Source of the DNA: Segatella hominis
GTDB lineage: Bacteria; Bacteroidota; Bacteroidia; Bacteroidales; Bacteroidaceae
NCBI RefSeq assembly: GCF_004535825.1
Contig: NZ_SGVY01000018.1
Location: 1 to 64,000 of the forward strand
DNA: 64,000 bases
Direction: 5' to 3'
Shown here: positions 42,956 to 51,675 of the stretch, one piece after another
Layout of the letters: every line of letters begins with the position of its first letter
Numbering within the stretch: position 1 is the first letter of the stretch
The notes under the pieces: generated by a model
The model's input: the letters and a program-made list of their open reading frames with translations, nothing else
Databases searched by the model: none
What the model was told of the DNA's origin: nothing
Translations under genes and position numbers: made by a program

Positions 42956-45199
42956 TTATGAGTTCATAGAGAGTAAGAACTCATCATTATTTCTTGTATG
43001 CTGCATGCTATTGTGGATGGTATTCATAGCCTCAATTGGGTTCATGTCTGAAATGTACTTGCGCAGAATCCACATGCGGTCGAGGGTAATCTTATCCTGC
43101 AGGAGATCATCACGACGTGTAGATGAAGCAACCAGATTGACAGCAGGGAAGATACGTTTGTTGCTGAGAGAACGATCCAACTGCAACTCCATATTACCCG
43201 TACCCTTGAATTCCTCAAAGATAACTTCATCCATCTTGCTACCAGTATCAATCAAGGCTGTAGCAATAATTGTCAGCGAACCACCTCCCTCAATATTTCG
43301 GGCAGCACCAAAGAAACGCTTTGGCTTCTGGAGTGCATTGGCGTCCACACCACCAGTAAGGACCTTACCAGAAGCTGGTGCAACAGTATTGTAAGCACGA
43401 GCTAATCGAGTAATGGAATCAAGGAAGATGACAACGTCGTGACCGCATTCTACCATTCTCTTTGCTTTTTCCAAGACGATACCTGCAATTTTCACGTGGC
43501 GCTCTGCTGGTTCATCAAATGTAGATGCAATTACTTCTGCATTTACAGTACGAGCCATATCAGTTACCTCCTCTGGACGTTCATCGATGAGAAGCATCAT
43601 CAGATAAGCCTCCGGATGGTTGGCTGCAATCGCATTTGCAATATCCTTCATCAGAATTGTCTTACCAGTCTTAGGCTGCGCAACAATCAACGCACGCTGT
43701 CCCTTACCGATAGGTGAGAACAGATCAACGATTCTTGTGCTGAGATTCGTGGTTGCACGATTTCCACAGAGAGAGAATTTCTCATTAGGGAAGAGTGGGG
43801 TAAGATGCTCGAACGGTATTCTATCTCTTACTTCTGATGGTTCACGGCCATTGATCTTATCAATAGAAGTCAATGGGAAATATTTCTCACCTTCGTGTGG
43901 TGGGCGTACTTTGCAGAGTACAACATCTCCCGTTTTGAGACCATATCGCTTGACAAAGTTGGATGCTACATATACATCATCAGGAGACGACAGATAGTTG
44001 TAGTCGCTACTGCGAAGGAATCCGTAACCGTCAGGCATTACTTCGAGAACGCCATTGGATGAAATAATATCACTGAAATCGTATAATGGTTCACTTTCCT
44101 GTACTTGGGCATCGGTTGCTTCAGATTGAGCAACTTGATCTTGCTGGTTTGCTGCAGCAGAAGTCATCGGTCTGTCAAATATGTCGAATGTTGGCAGGGC
44201 AGACTGATCTTCAATAGGTAAATCTACTACAGGGATAAAGTCTGTACCATCACCTGGATCGTTTTCCCAAACTTGTTCAAAGTTATTATTTGATGTTTGA
44301 ACAGTTGCGTGTTGCTGATATGCTTCTTCTTCATTTTGAGCATTCATTTTAGCCTGCAACTGTGCAATCAATTCACTATGCTGAGCATTTGCCCCTTGAG
44401 AATGATCGAAAGCCTGCTCAGGAATAAAACTTTCAGTATTATCCAGAGAAGTACCAGTAGGATTATTCTCTGCTACAATGTTTTCTTCTGAGCTGTTTCC
44501 TTCAGAATGATTTTCTTCAATTTTATTTTCAATATCATTGTCGCTTCCTGTATTAACATCTGAAACCGTATTTTCTGCAGATATTGCATTTGTAGGTAGT
44601 TTTTCCTCTACAGGAGCAGCATCTTGATTATTCTCATTTGCAGAAGAGTTCATTTCAGTGTTAGTGGCATTTTGAGTAGCCATTTTTGCTTCGTGCAGTT
44701 TTTTAAGCGCAGCAGCTTTCGCTATAGCAATAGCTTCCAATTCATCAGCCTTGCTTTTTCTACCACGATGCTTTGGAAAGTCAATAACAGGTTCCTCTGG
44801 GGAATTTGTTGATTGATCACTAACTTCTGTATTTTTGTTTTCTTGTGGTTCAGTATTTGAGTTTGCTGGTTCAGAAACCGGCTGTGTTCCTTCTTGAGTT
44901 TTATCAGACTCATTAAATAATTTAGGTTCCTCGTGTGCAGAAGGACCTGTAGCTTGATTTTTCATCACGTCAAAGTTTTCACCGTCTTTTCCCTTGACAG
45001 TGTAAACCTTATCTTCTGTTTTGGCAATGCGAGCTCTCTTTCTTTTTACTGGTTGAGGCGCTGTTTCTGCCTGAGCGTCAAGGATGGCATAGATGATAGT
45101 CTCCTTGTTGTCGCTTGATTTAATCTTTGCGCCAATTTGTTTAGCAATGTCTTTCAATGTTGCGACATTCCTAGAAGTTAATTCGTCTTTGCTATACAT
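42956..45199 (-). CDS. rho: Transcription termination factor Rho with long disordered insert
   Basis: 747 aa, against about 420 for E. coli Rho. The hexameric RNA helicase ends transcription of untranslated RNA. The order is an N-terminal SAP-like helical domain (1-43); a low-complexity, Asn/Glu/Gln/Ser-rich disordered segment (about 45-375) with a short basic patch (PKHRGRKSK near 142); the cold-shock RNA-binding domain (about 380-450, GYGFLRS); and the ATPase with Walker A AQPKTGKT (507-514) and Walker [10 protein letters not shown]. Such inserts are typical of Bacteroidetes; in Bacteroides thetaiotaomicron the Rho insert is reported to drive condensate formation and gut fitness. The leader has a terminator-like hairpin. 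Convergent with the YihY-type gene. Confidence 0.96.
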   Translation of the reverse strand: MYSKDELTSRNVATLKDIAKQIGAKIKSSDNKETIIYAILDAQAETAPQPVKRKRARIAKTEDKVYTVKGKDGENFDVMKNQATGPSAHEEPKLFNESDKTQEGTQPVSEPANSNTEPQENKNTEVSDQSTNSPEEPVIDFPKHRGRKSKADELEAIAIAKAAALKKLHEAKMATQNATNTEMNSSANENNQDAAPVEEKLPTNAISAENTVSDVNTGSDNDIENKIEENHSEGNSSEENIVAENNPTGTSLDNTESFIPEQAFDHSQGANAQHSELIAQLQAKMNAQNEEEAYQQHATVQTSNNNFEQVWENDPGDGTDFIPVVDLPIEDQSALPTFDIFDRPMTSAAANQQDQVAQSEATDAQVQESEPLYDFSDIISSNGVLEVMPDGYGFLRSSDYNYLSSPDDVYVASNFVKRYGLKTGDVVLCKVRPPHEGEKYFPLTSIDKINGREPSEVRDRIPFEHLTPLFPNEKFSLCGNRATTNLSTRIVDLFSPIGKGQRALIVAQPKTGKTILMKDIANAIAANHPEAYLMMLLIDERPEEVTDMARTVNAEVIASTFDEPAERHVKIAGIVLEKAKRMVECGHDVVIFLDSITRLARAYNTVAPASGKVLTGGVDANALQKPKRFFGAARNIEGGGSLTIIATALIDTGSKMDEVIFEEFKGTGNMELQLDRSLSNKRIFPAVNLVASSTRRDDLLQDKITLDRMWILRKYISDMNPIEAMNTIHNSMQHTRNNDEFLLSMNS

Positions 45200-45236
45200 T
45201 ATTTATAATAGTTATATTGTATATGATTCTTGATAG

Positions 45237-45268
45237 TATAAAAAGGTGTTTCAAGAGGAGAAACACCT
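45237..45268 (-). promoter_or_regulatory. Terminator-like hairpin in the rho leader
   Basis: Reading the rho strand: AGGTGTTTC, a 7-nt loop, GAAACACCT (complement of 45244-45268), then TTTTTATA. It lies between the rho promoter and the rho start codon, so it could act as an attenuator controlling rho. An ordinary leader hairpin is the alternative. Confidence 0.55.
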
Positions 45269-45287
45269 ATCGTACAAATTCCGAGTG

Positions 45288-45319
45288 CAAAGATAATTAA
45301 AAAAATCGTTTCTGCCAAA
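45288..45319 (-). promoter_or_regulatory. Promoter of rho
   Basis: On the minus strand TTTG (complement of 45316-45319), 20 nt, TATCTTTG (complement of 45288-45295). It gives a leader of about 85 nt. It lies back to back with the ABC-F promoter. Confidence 0.65.
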
Positions 45320-45328
45320 TTTTTTTTG

Positions 45329-45336
45329 TATCTTTG
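45329..45336 (+). promoter_or_regulatory. -7 box of the ABC-F gene
   Basis: TATCTTTG ending 18 nt before the ATG; the -33 region overlaps the divergent rho promoter, so the two may compete. Confidence 0.5.
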
Positions 45337-45354
45337 CACAAAATTTCAATAAAA

Positions 45355-47190
45355 ATGGCAAATCAGACACCATATTTAGATGTACAGAACCTTACAAAGC
45401 GGTTTGGAGCCCAGGTTCTTTTCGATAAAATCTCTTTTTCCATCGCTGAAGGACAGAAGGTGGGACTTGTTGCACGTAATGGTACGGGCAAATCTACTCT
45501 TATGTCTGTACTGATGAATAAAGAGGGGTATGAAAACGGTGATATTATATATCGTAGAGACTTGAAAATCGGTTATTTGGAGCAATCACCAGACTTTGAT
45601 CCAGAGGAGACTGTATTGGATGCTTGCTTCAATCATAATGGAGATCCGGAAAAGGTACTGAAAGCTAAACAGATACTTACGCAATTGCATATCACTAATC
45701 TTGAGCAACCTATGGGGCAGCTCAGTGGTGGCCAGCAAAAACGTGTAGCACTTGCTAATGTACTGATAGAAGAACCCGATTTTCTGATGTTGGATGAGCC
45801 TACTAACCATTTGGATCTGGAAATGATAGAATGGCTGGAGGGTTATCTGAATCGTGGAAACAAGACTATTTTCATGGTTACTCACGATCGTTTCTTCCTT
45901 GATAAGGTTTGTAATGTTATCCTTGAATTGGACGATCAGACTATTTATACCTATCGAGGTAACTATGCATATTATCTGGAGAAACGTCAGGAAAGAATGG
46001 ATAATCTTCGTGCTGAGATACAACATTCTAAAAATTTGTATAGAAGAGAACTTGACTGGATGCGCAGGCAACCACAAGCTCGTGGCCATAAAGCACGCTA
46101 TCGTGAAGAGGCATTCTATGAACTTGAAAAAGTTGCCAAACAGCGCATTGAGGACAGGCAGGTCAGACTGAAGGCTTCGACTGTTTATATTGGCAGCAAG
46201 ATTTTTGAATGCCAGTATGTTAGCAAGGCTTTTGAAGATCACGGTCATAAAAAGGTGATACTCGACTATTTTTATTATAACTTTGCCCGTTTTGAGAAAA
46301 TGGGTATTGTGGGTAATAATGGTACCGGTAAATCGACGTTTATCAAGATGCTCTTGGGTGAAGTGAATCCTGATGAGGGTAAATTTGATATCGGTGAGAC
46401 TGTACGCTTTGGTTATTTTTCGCAGGAAGGTCTGAAATTCCGTGAGGACCAGAAGGTTATAGATGTAATTACGGAAATTGCCGATTATATCGATCTTGGC
46501 GGTGGTAAGCATATGACAGCTTCTCAATTTCTCCAATTCTTCCTCTTTACACCGGAGGAACAACATAATTATGTATATAAGTTGAGTGGAGGAGAAAAGA
46601 GAAAGCTTTATCTGTGTACCGTATTGATGCGTAATCCGAATTTCCTCATTCTGGATGAGCCTACTAATGACCTGGACATTCAGACGTTGCAGGTTCTGGA
46701 GGAATATCTTCAGGATTTCCCTGGATGTGTTATAGTAGTCAGTCACGACAGGTATTTCATGGATAAGGTTGTAGATCATCTGCTTGTGTTCAAGGGAGAG
46801 GGTGATATTCAGGACTTCCCTGGCAACTATACTCAGTATCGTGATTGGAGCAGGTTGCAAACTAAGGAGAATGAAGAGGAATCCACTAAGGCAAAATCGG
46901 CGTCAAAGACAACTGATGCTAAGAATAGTGATAATGCCAGTGGTACTGCTAAACGTGATGTAAACTTCGAAAACAAACGGAAGATGTCCTTTAAGGAAAA
47001 ACGTGAGTACGAACAGCTTTCAAAGGAAATCGAAGCTTTAGAGAAAGAACAGAAGCTATTGGAGGAAGAACTCTGTAGCGGAAAACTGAGCGTGGAGGAA
47101 CTGACAGAAAAAAGCAAGAGATTGCCACAAATCAAGGATGAACTTGACGAAAAGGAAATGAGATGGCTTGAACTTTCAGAATTGCTTTAA
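45355..47190 (+). CDS. ABC-F family ATPase (Uup-like)
   Basis: 611 aa from the ATG at 45355 (MANQTPYLDVQNL). Two ABC domains in one chain without membrane parts: the first with Walker A VARNGTGKST, signature LSGGQQKR and Walker B MLDEPTNHLD; the second with GNNGTGKST, LSGGEKRK and LDEPTNDLD. The linker (PtIM) between them and a C-terminal coiled coil (about 520-611, basic and Glu-rich) fit the Uup group, which binds branched DNA or ribosomes. ABC-F proteins act on the ribosome E site. It is not clearly an antibiotic-resistance type. Its promoter is divergent from rho. Confidence 0.9.
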   Translation: MANQTPYLDVQNLTKRFGAQVLFDKISFSIAEGQKVGLVARNGTGKSTLMSVLMNKEGYENGDIIYRRDLKIGYLEQSPDFDPEETVLDACFNHNGDPEKVLKAKQILTQLHITNLEQPMGQLSGGQQKRVALANVLIEEPDFLMLDEPTNHLDLEMIEWLEGYLNRGNKTIFMVTHDRFFLDKVCNVILELDDQTIYTYRGNYAYYLEKRQERMDNLRAEIQHSKNLYRRELDWMRRQPQARGHKARYREEAFYELEKVAKQRIEDRQVRLKASTVYIGSKIFECQYVSKAFEDHGHKKVILDYFYYNFARFEKMGIVGNNGTGKSTFIKMLLGEVNPDEGKFDIGETVRFGYFSQEGLKFREDQKVIDVITEIADYIDLGGGKHMTASQFLQFFLFTPEEQHNYVYKLSGGEKRKLYLCTVLMRNPNFLILDEPTNDLDIQTLQVLEEYLQDFPGCVIVVSHDRYFMDKVVDHLLVFKGEGDIQDFPGNYTQYRDWSRLQTKENEEESTKAKSASKTTDAKNSDNASGTAKRDVNFENKRKMSFKEKREYEQLSKEIEALEKEQKLLEEELCSGKLSVEELTEKSKRLPQIKDELDEKEMRWLELSELL

Positions 47191-47279
47191 TAACCGATAT
47201 TCGGTATTCTAATAAAGAAATTGGATGGGAGTAAAGTATAACGTATAAAATAATAATCGTAACTATAATATCAGTAACA

Positions 47280-47882
47280 ATGGAGATTAAAAAATCAGAA
47301 TTTACGATATCTGCTCCTCGAGTGAGCATGTGTCCTAAGGATAATAAATTAGAGTATGCTTTTATTGGCAGAAGTAATGTAGGTAAGTCAAGTCTTATCA
47401 ATATGCTTTGCAATCACAAGGGTTTAGCAAAAACTTCAGCCACACCAGGTAAAACTCTGTTAATCAACCACTTTATCATCAATAACGAATGGTATTTGGT
47501 TGACCTTCCTGGTTATGGATTTGCCAAGCGCTCCAAGACTGTTCAGAAGCAACTGGAACAGATGATTGCAGGTTATATTCTTCAGCGCCCTCAGTTGGCA
47601 AATGTATTCGTATTGATTGACGTTCGCCATGAGCAGCAGAAGATAGATCGTGAATTTGTAGATTGGTTGGGCGAAAGCAACATACCTTTCTGTATTGTGT
47701 TTACCAAGGCAGACAAGTTAGGTCCTGTAAAGGCAAGAATGAATGCCCAGAAGTGGATGCAAGCATTGGAGGATCGCTGGGAAGAACTCCCTCCTTATTT
47801 TATAACCAGTAGTGAAAAGAAAATGGGAAGGGATGAAGTGCTTGATTATATCGATGAAATCAACAAGTCTTTGAGTGAGTAA
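47280..47882 (+). CDS. engB: Ribosome biogenesis GTPase EngB/YsxC
   Basis: 200 aa. A small GTPase required for assembly of the large ribosomal subunit. The G motifs are in order: G1 GRSNVGKS (30-37), G2 TPGKT, G3 DLPGYG (near 75), G4 TKAD (near 144). The length is normal for YsxC. It lies 89 nt after the ABC-F gene on the same strand and 35 nt before the oxidoreductase gene, so a shared transcript is possible. Confidence 0.95.
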   Translation: MEIKKSEFTISAPRVSMCPKDNKLEYAFIGRSNVGKSSLINMLCNHKGLAKTSATPGKTLLINHFIINNEWYLVDLPGYGFAKRSKTVQKQLEQMIAGYILQRPQLANVFVLIDVRHEQQKIDREFVDWLGESNIPFCIVFTKADKLGPVKARMNAQKWMQALEDRWEELPPYFITSSEKKMGRDEVLDYIDEINKSLSE

Positions 47883-47917
47883 GTTTCTGAACACTTCAAA
47901 TATTAATATCAGAATCA

Positions 47918-48901
47918 ATGAAAGAAATTAAGTGGGGATTTATCGGCTGCGGTGAGGTAACCGAGAAAAAGTCAGGACCAGCATTCAATGAAGTTCCTGG
48001 CTCACAAGTTGTTGCGGTTATGAGCAGAAGTGAAAAGAAAGCGCGCAGTTATGCTGAGCGCCATCATATCAGAAAATGGTACACTGATGCTCAAGAACTT
48101 ATTGATGATCCTGATGTAAATGCGGTCTATATCGCCACGCCACCTTCTTCTCATGCCACTTTTGCTATTATGGCTATGAAGGCTGGTAAACCTGTTTATG
48201 TTGAGAAGCCTCTGGCTGCAAGCTATAACGACTGTATTCGTATCAATCGTATTAGCGAACAGACAGGTGTGCCATGTTTTGTTGCTTATTATCGCCGTTA
48301 TCTCCCTTATTTCCAGAAAGTTAAGGAAATTATTCAAAGTGGAGGAATTGGAGATATCATCAATGTGCAGGTAAGATTTTCTGTTCCGCCACGCGATTTA
48401 GACTATCATAGTGGAAAGGAAATGCCTTGGAGATTGCAACCGGATATTTCTGGTGGTGGCTACTTTTATGATTTAGCTCCACATCAGATTGATCTTTTGC
48501 AAGATTTGTTTGGTGTGATAACACGTGCCCATGGATATCCGGCAAATCGTGCTCACTTGTATGAAGCTGAAGATACGATTTCTGCATGTTTCTTCTTTGA
48601 AAGTGGCATTCCAGGCAGTGGAAGCTGGTGTTTTGTTGGTCATGAAAGTGCTAAGGAAGATTGTATTGAAATCATTGGTGACAAGGGATCACTGTCTTTC
48701 TCGGTTTTCAATTACGAACCTATTCGATTAATTAATTCCGAAGGAAAGAAAGATATTGTTGTTCCAAATCCGCCATACGTTCAATTACCAATCATCCAGA
48801 AGGTGATAGAAGATTTACAGGGAATAGGTATTTGTGAATGTACCGCTATTTCTGCTACACCTACCAATTGGGTACTTGACCGTATTCTTTGGAAAAACTA
48901 A
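47918..48901 (+). CDS. Gfo/Idh/MocA-family oxidoreductase
   Basis: 327 aa. The N-terminal Rossmann domain with WGFIGCGEVTEKKSGPAF (5-22) binds NAD(P); the signature EKPLA follows near 97. The C-terminal alpha/beta domain carries the substrate site (ISGGGYFYDLAPHQIDLL, with the catalytic His). Family members oxidise or reduce sugars or inositols. The substrate cannot be told from the sequence. It sits 35 nt after engB with no sugar genes nearby. Confidence 0.9.
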   Translation: MKEIKWGFIGCGEVTEKKSGPAFNEVPGSQVVAVMSRSEKKARSYAERHHIRKWYTDAQELIDDPDVNAVYIATPPSSHATFAIMAMKAGKPVYVEKPLAASYNDCIRINRISEQTGVPCFVAYYRRYLPYFQKVKEIIQSGGIGDIINVQVRFSVPPRDLDYHSGKEMPWRLQPDISGGGYFYDLAPHQIDLLQDLFGVITRAHGYPANRAHLYEAEDTISACFFFESGIPGSGSWCFVGHESAKEDCIEIIGDKGSLSFSVFNYEPIRLINSEGKKDIVVPNPPYVQLPIIQKVIEDLQGIGICECTAISATPTNWVLDRILWKN

Positions 48902-49022
48902 AGACTCATAGGGCTGATGAATATTCATTCGGCTACTTTGGTTTCTGATTTAATCAGATTTCTGATAAAACTTGAAATAAAGTTTGCTTGTATTCTCTAA
49001 AGTAATAAACATCGTGATTGAG

Positions 49023-50201
49023 ATGAAGAGATATTGTATTGGATTATTTTTGCTGTTTTCCGTTGCATCTATTCATGCAACGGAAATAGGGGATCGTGAT
49101 TCTATCGGTTTCAACGTTCTCTTCAATAAATCGATGTTTCAATCCAATTCACCAGATAGTCTCATTAGGGAAAAACACAAAAAAACATTCTTTCATCGTG
49201 TGGGGGATGTGTTTACTAAGTTTTTCCGGGAATTTAATGTTACTGACAGTTCCTATATAGAACCGCAGCATTATAATTATACTGTAATGCTTCAGAATAC
49301 AAACACTTATGAGGAATATACACTTTCCAGCAAGGAAGGTCAGCGCATATCTTTTGCTCCTGATCCAACATTCCGCCTCGGACCTTATCTGGGTTGGCGC
49401 TGGGTGTTCCTTGGTTACACTCTCGACCTCAAACATATCAATGCAAGTTCTCAACATACCAATAAGAAAGAGTTTGACTTAAGCTTGTATAGCAGTATGT
49501 TGGGCATCGATTTGTTTTGGAGACAAACTGGTAATGATTATCATGTACAACGCATGAATCTGAGCAGCGAACTTGATACATCACCGATGCACAAAGTTCC
49601 TTTTGATGGTTTTAAATCCAGTATTAAAGGGTTCAATCTTTACTATATCTTCAATCATAGAAAATTCTCATACCCAGCAGCTTACTCGCAAAGTACCTGT
49701 CAAAGAAAAAGTGCTGGTTCTATGCTCTTAGGGATTGGTTATATGCGGCATACGCTTGATGTTGACTGGGATAAGTTGAGTTCTCTTGTAGATGAGAAAT
49801 TAGGAAAAAAGGAAGATGGAATATCAAGAATAGATAGTACTTTAACCTTCTCGAAGGTGAAATATTCAGACATCTCTGTTTCTTGCGGATATGCTTATAA
49901 TTGGGTCTTTGCAAAGAACTTCCTCTTTAATGCTTCGTTATCTATAGGCCTTGCTTACAACAAATCGAAATCAGATACAGAACATAGCAGATTGGATATT
50001 CATGATTTCAGTTTCAATAATTTCAATCTTGATGGTATTGGTCGTTTTGGTATTGTATGGAATAATACGAAGTGGTATGCTGGAGCCAGTACAGTAATCC
50101 ATACCTATAATTATAAGAAAGAACAGTTTTCTACTAATAGTTCTTTTGGTTCGCTGAATATCTATGTGGGCGTGAACTTTGGTCGTAAGCGCCACCATTA
50201 A
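49023..50201 (+). CDS. DUF4421 secreted protein
   Basis: 392 aa from the ATG at 49023 (MKRYCIGLFLLFS). A signal peptide ends near IHATE. The rest matches DUF4421, a Bacteroidetes family of predicted outer membrane beta-barrel proteins: many alternating strands such as GPYLGWRWVFLGYTLDL, and a final strand ending in an aromatic-rich NIYVGVNFGRKRHH. It is likely an outer membrane protein of unknown function. It lies 29 nt ahead of the DUF1460 gene and is probably cotranscribed, so a cell-envelope role is likely. Confidence 0.82.
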   Translation: MKRYCIGLFLLFSVASIHATEIGDRDSIGFNVLFNKSMFQSNSPDSLIREKHKKTFFHRVGDVFTKFFREFNVTDSSYIEPQHYNYTVMLQNTNTYEEYTLSSKEGQRISFAPDPTFRLGPYLGWRWVFLGYTLDLKHINASSQHTNKKEFDLSLYSSMLGIDLFWRQTGNDYHVQRMNLSSELDTSPMHKVPFDGFKSSIKGFNLYYIFNHRKFSYPAAYSQSTCQRKSAGSMLLGIGYMRHTLDVDWDKLSSLVDEKLGKKEDGISRIDSTLTFSKVKYSDISVSCGYAYNWVFAKNFLFNASLSIGLAYNKSKSDTEHSRLDIHDFSFNNFNLDGIGRFGIVWNNTKWYAGASTVIHTYNYKKEQFSTNSSFGSLNIYVGVNFGRKRHH

Positions 50202-50230
50202 TGATTTACAGGAAGTAAAACATAATTGAC

Positions 50231-51280
50231 ATGATGTATTTTAAGTTTATTTTAGCCAGTCAGATTTTAAATCTGGCTTCATTGCTGGCTGTAGGACAAA
50301 CGAGAAGTTGTACGTTCGAACCGCATCCTAAGTCGGTTTCTAATGGAGTTTCGGATTCTAAAGGAGTTAAGAAGGAGAATATTGATAGTCATCAGGATGC
50401 TCATCTTTCTCCATTAAAGTCTTCATCAGATAAAGTAGCAAATCTTTGTGCTGACGATAATGTACATTATCAGGTTGAGGCAACATATAGTCAAGCAGAT
50501 GTTTCCCGTATCAATTCCTTACTTCGAGAGGCTTCCCAACTCAAAGAAAAACCGAAAAGTTGGATGCTTTGGTTTGGAAAGAAATTCATAGGTGTTCCGT
50601 ATGTAGGAGGAACTTTGGATAGGGCGGAGGAAGAAAAAATGGTTATTAATACTTCAGAACTCGACTGTACGACTTTTGTTGAAATTGTGACAGCTTTGAC
50701 TCGTTGCATGTCCGGGAATGGAAAAAGGGATTTCTCTGATTTTTGCCGACAGCTTCAGCATGTCCGTTATATCAATGGAGAAATTGCCTATGAAAAGAGA
50801 CAGCATTATTTTACTGTTTGGATTAGTGATAATGTAGAGGAAGGCATCGTTACTGATATTCAGAACAATCCTCCTTTTACCAAAGTTCAGCATGTTTCTG
50901 TGAATTGGATGACTACTCACCAGCAGAGCTATAAGATGCTAAAAAATAATGCAAAGCGACTTCAAGGTATTAAGGCATTGGAAGAGCAGATTAGTGGTAA
51001 AAGTTATCGGTATATTCCAAAAGAGCAGATCGTAGATAGTCGGTTATTCAGAAATACCATTCATAATGGCGACATCCTTGTCATGATAACCAATAAAAAG
51101 GGACTTGATACGACGCATATAGGAATCGCATCATGGCATCAAGATGGACTACACATGCTTAATGCAAGCAGTATTCACAAGAAGGTAATCGATGAACCAA
51201 TGCTTCTGCGTACTTATATGATGAAACATCCGAGCCAGATAGGAATCAGAGTTTGCAGAGTTGTTGATGGAGCTAAATGA
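50231..51280 (+). CDS. DUF1460 NlpC/P60-like cell-wall amidase family protein
   Basis: 349 aa. The first 22 residues resemble a signal peptide (ending AVGQTRS), and a polar, probably flexible stretch follows to about residue 78. The rest matches DUF1460, a papain-like NlpC/P60-type fold; the catalytic Cys is Cys146 in SELDCTTFVE and the His is His296 in DTTHIGIASW. Relatives in Bacteroidales are structurally characterised as probable N-acetylmuramoyl-L-alanine amidases that act on cell-wall fragments. There is a second in-frame ATG at 50234. It is the second gene of a pair with the DUF4421 protein. Confidence 0.85.
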   Translation: MMYFKFILASQILNLASLLAVGQTRSCTFEPHPKSVSNGVSDSKGVKKENIDSHQDAHLSPLKSSSDKVANLCADDNVHYQVEATYSQADVSRINSLLREASQLKEKPKSWMLWFGKKFIGVPYVGGTLDRAEEEKMVINTSELDCTTFVEIVTALTRCMSGNGKRDFSDFCRQLQHVRYINGEIAYEKRQHYFTVWISDNVEEGIVTDIQNNPPFTKVQHVSVNWMTTHQQSYKMLKNNAKRLQGIKALEEQISGKSYRYIPKEQIVDSRLFRNTIHNGDILVMITNKKGLDTTHIGIASWHQDGLHMLNASSIHKKVIDEPMLLRTYMMKHPSQIGIRVCRVVDGAK

Positions 51281-51383
51281 TTTTGAGAATATATTTTAAA
51301 TTATTATTGTACTAATAGTCAGTGGATAAGATTTAAAATGTTTGTTTTTTACTTTCCTAAAAAGTTAGGCTATTGGGGAATAG

Positions 51384-51402
51384 AAACAAGTCATTTAACA
51401 CC
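51384..51402 (+). repeat. Lone copy of the 22-bp repeat core
   Basis: AAACAAGTCATTTAACACC matches the consensus of the 118-263 array (AAACAAGTCATTTAGCACC) at 18 of 19 positions, 51 kb away. TCGTATCT follows at 51425; the same eight bases occur at 246 near the end of the array. Confidence 0.6.
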
Positions 51403-51549
51403 TCTATCTTTCGGAGATAACACTCGTATCTCTCATTTCTATAAAAATGCTTTTTGAAGGGCACAAAAGTGCTATAGTCAGGGCACTTTTGTGCTATCCC
51501 CGAGTACTATAAGAAAACAAGTTGGGTCTCTCTTTTAGGTGACATACGC

Positions 51550-51607
51550 AAAATGAGCAGTCATTTGTCTTGAAAACGTTTCTTTCAATTCAATGACTGC
51601 TCATTTT
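51550..51607. terminator. Bidirectional terminator between DUF1460 and ygiQ genes
   Basis: A perfect 16-bp inverted repeat (arm AAAATGAGCAGTCATT at 51550-51565, partner at 51592-51607) with a 26-nt loop, followed by TTATTTT on the plus strand. Confidence 0.8.
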
Positions 51608-51675
51608 TTATTTTAACATCACTGCTACATTTTTGCACATCTATTGAGAACTTGCCCTAAATATAGTAATGATGA

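Larger units (their letters stand above)
51281..51675. other. Convergent intergenic region with several inverted repeats
   Basis: There is no ORF of note. It contains a lone copy of the 22-bp repeat core at 51384-51402 (AAACAAGTCATTTAACACC), a 12-bp inverted repeat GCACAAAAGTGC/GCACTTTTGTGC (51461-51472, 51483-51494) and a 16-bp terminator stem (51550-51607). It lies between the DUF1460 gene and the convergent ygiQ-type gene. Confidence 0.6.

Noticed and set aside
45586-46860. 424-codon open frame on the minus strand
   Set aside because: It lies wholly antisense to the ABC-F ATPase gene, has no recognisable content and its residues mirror the codon use of the true gene.
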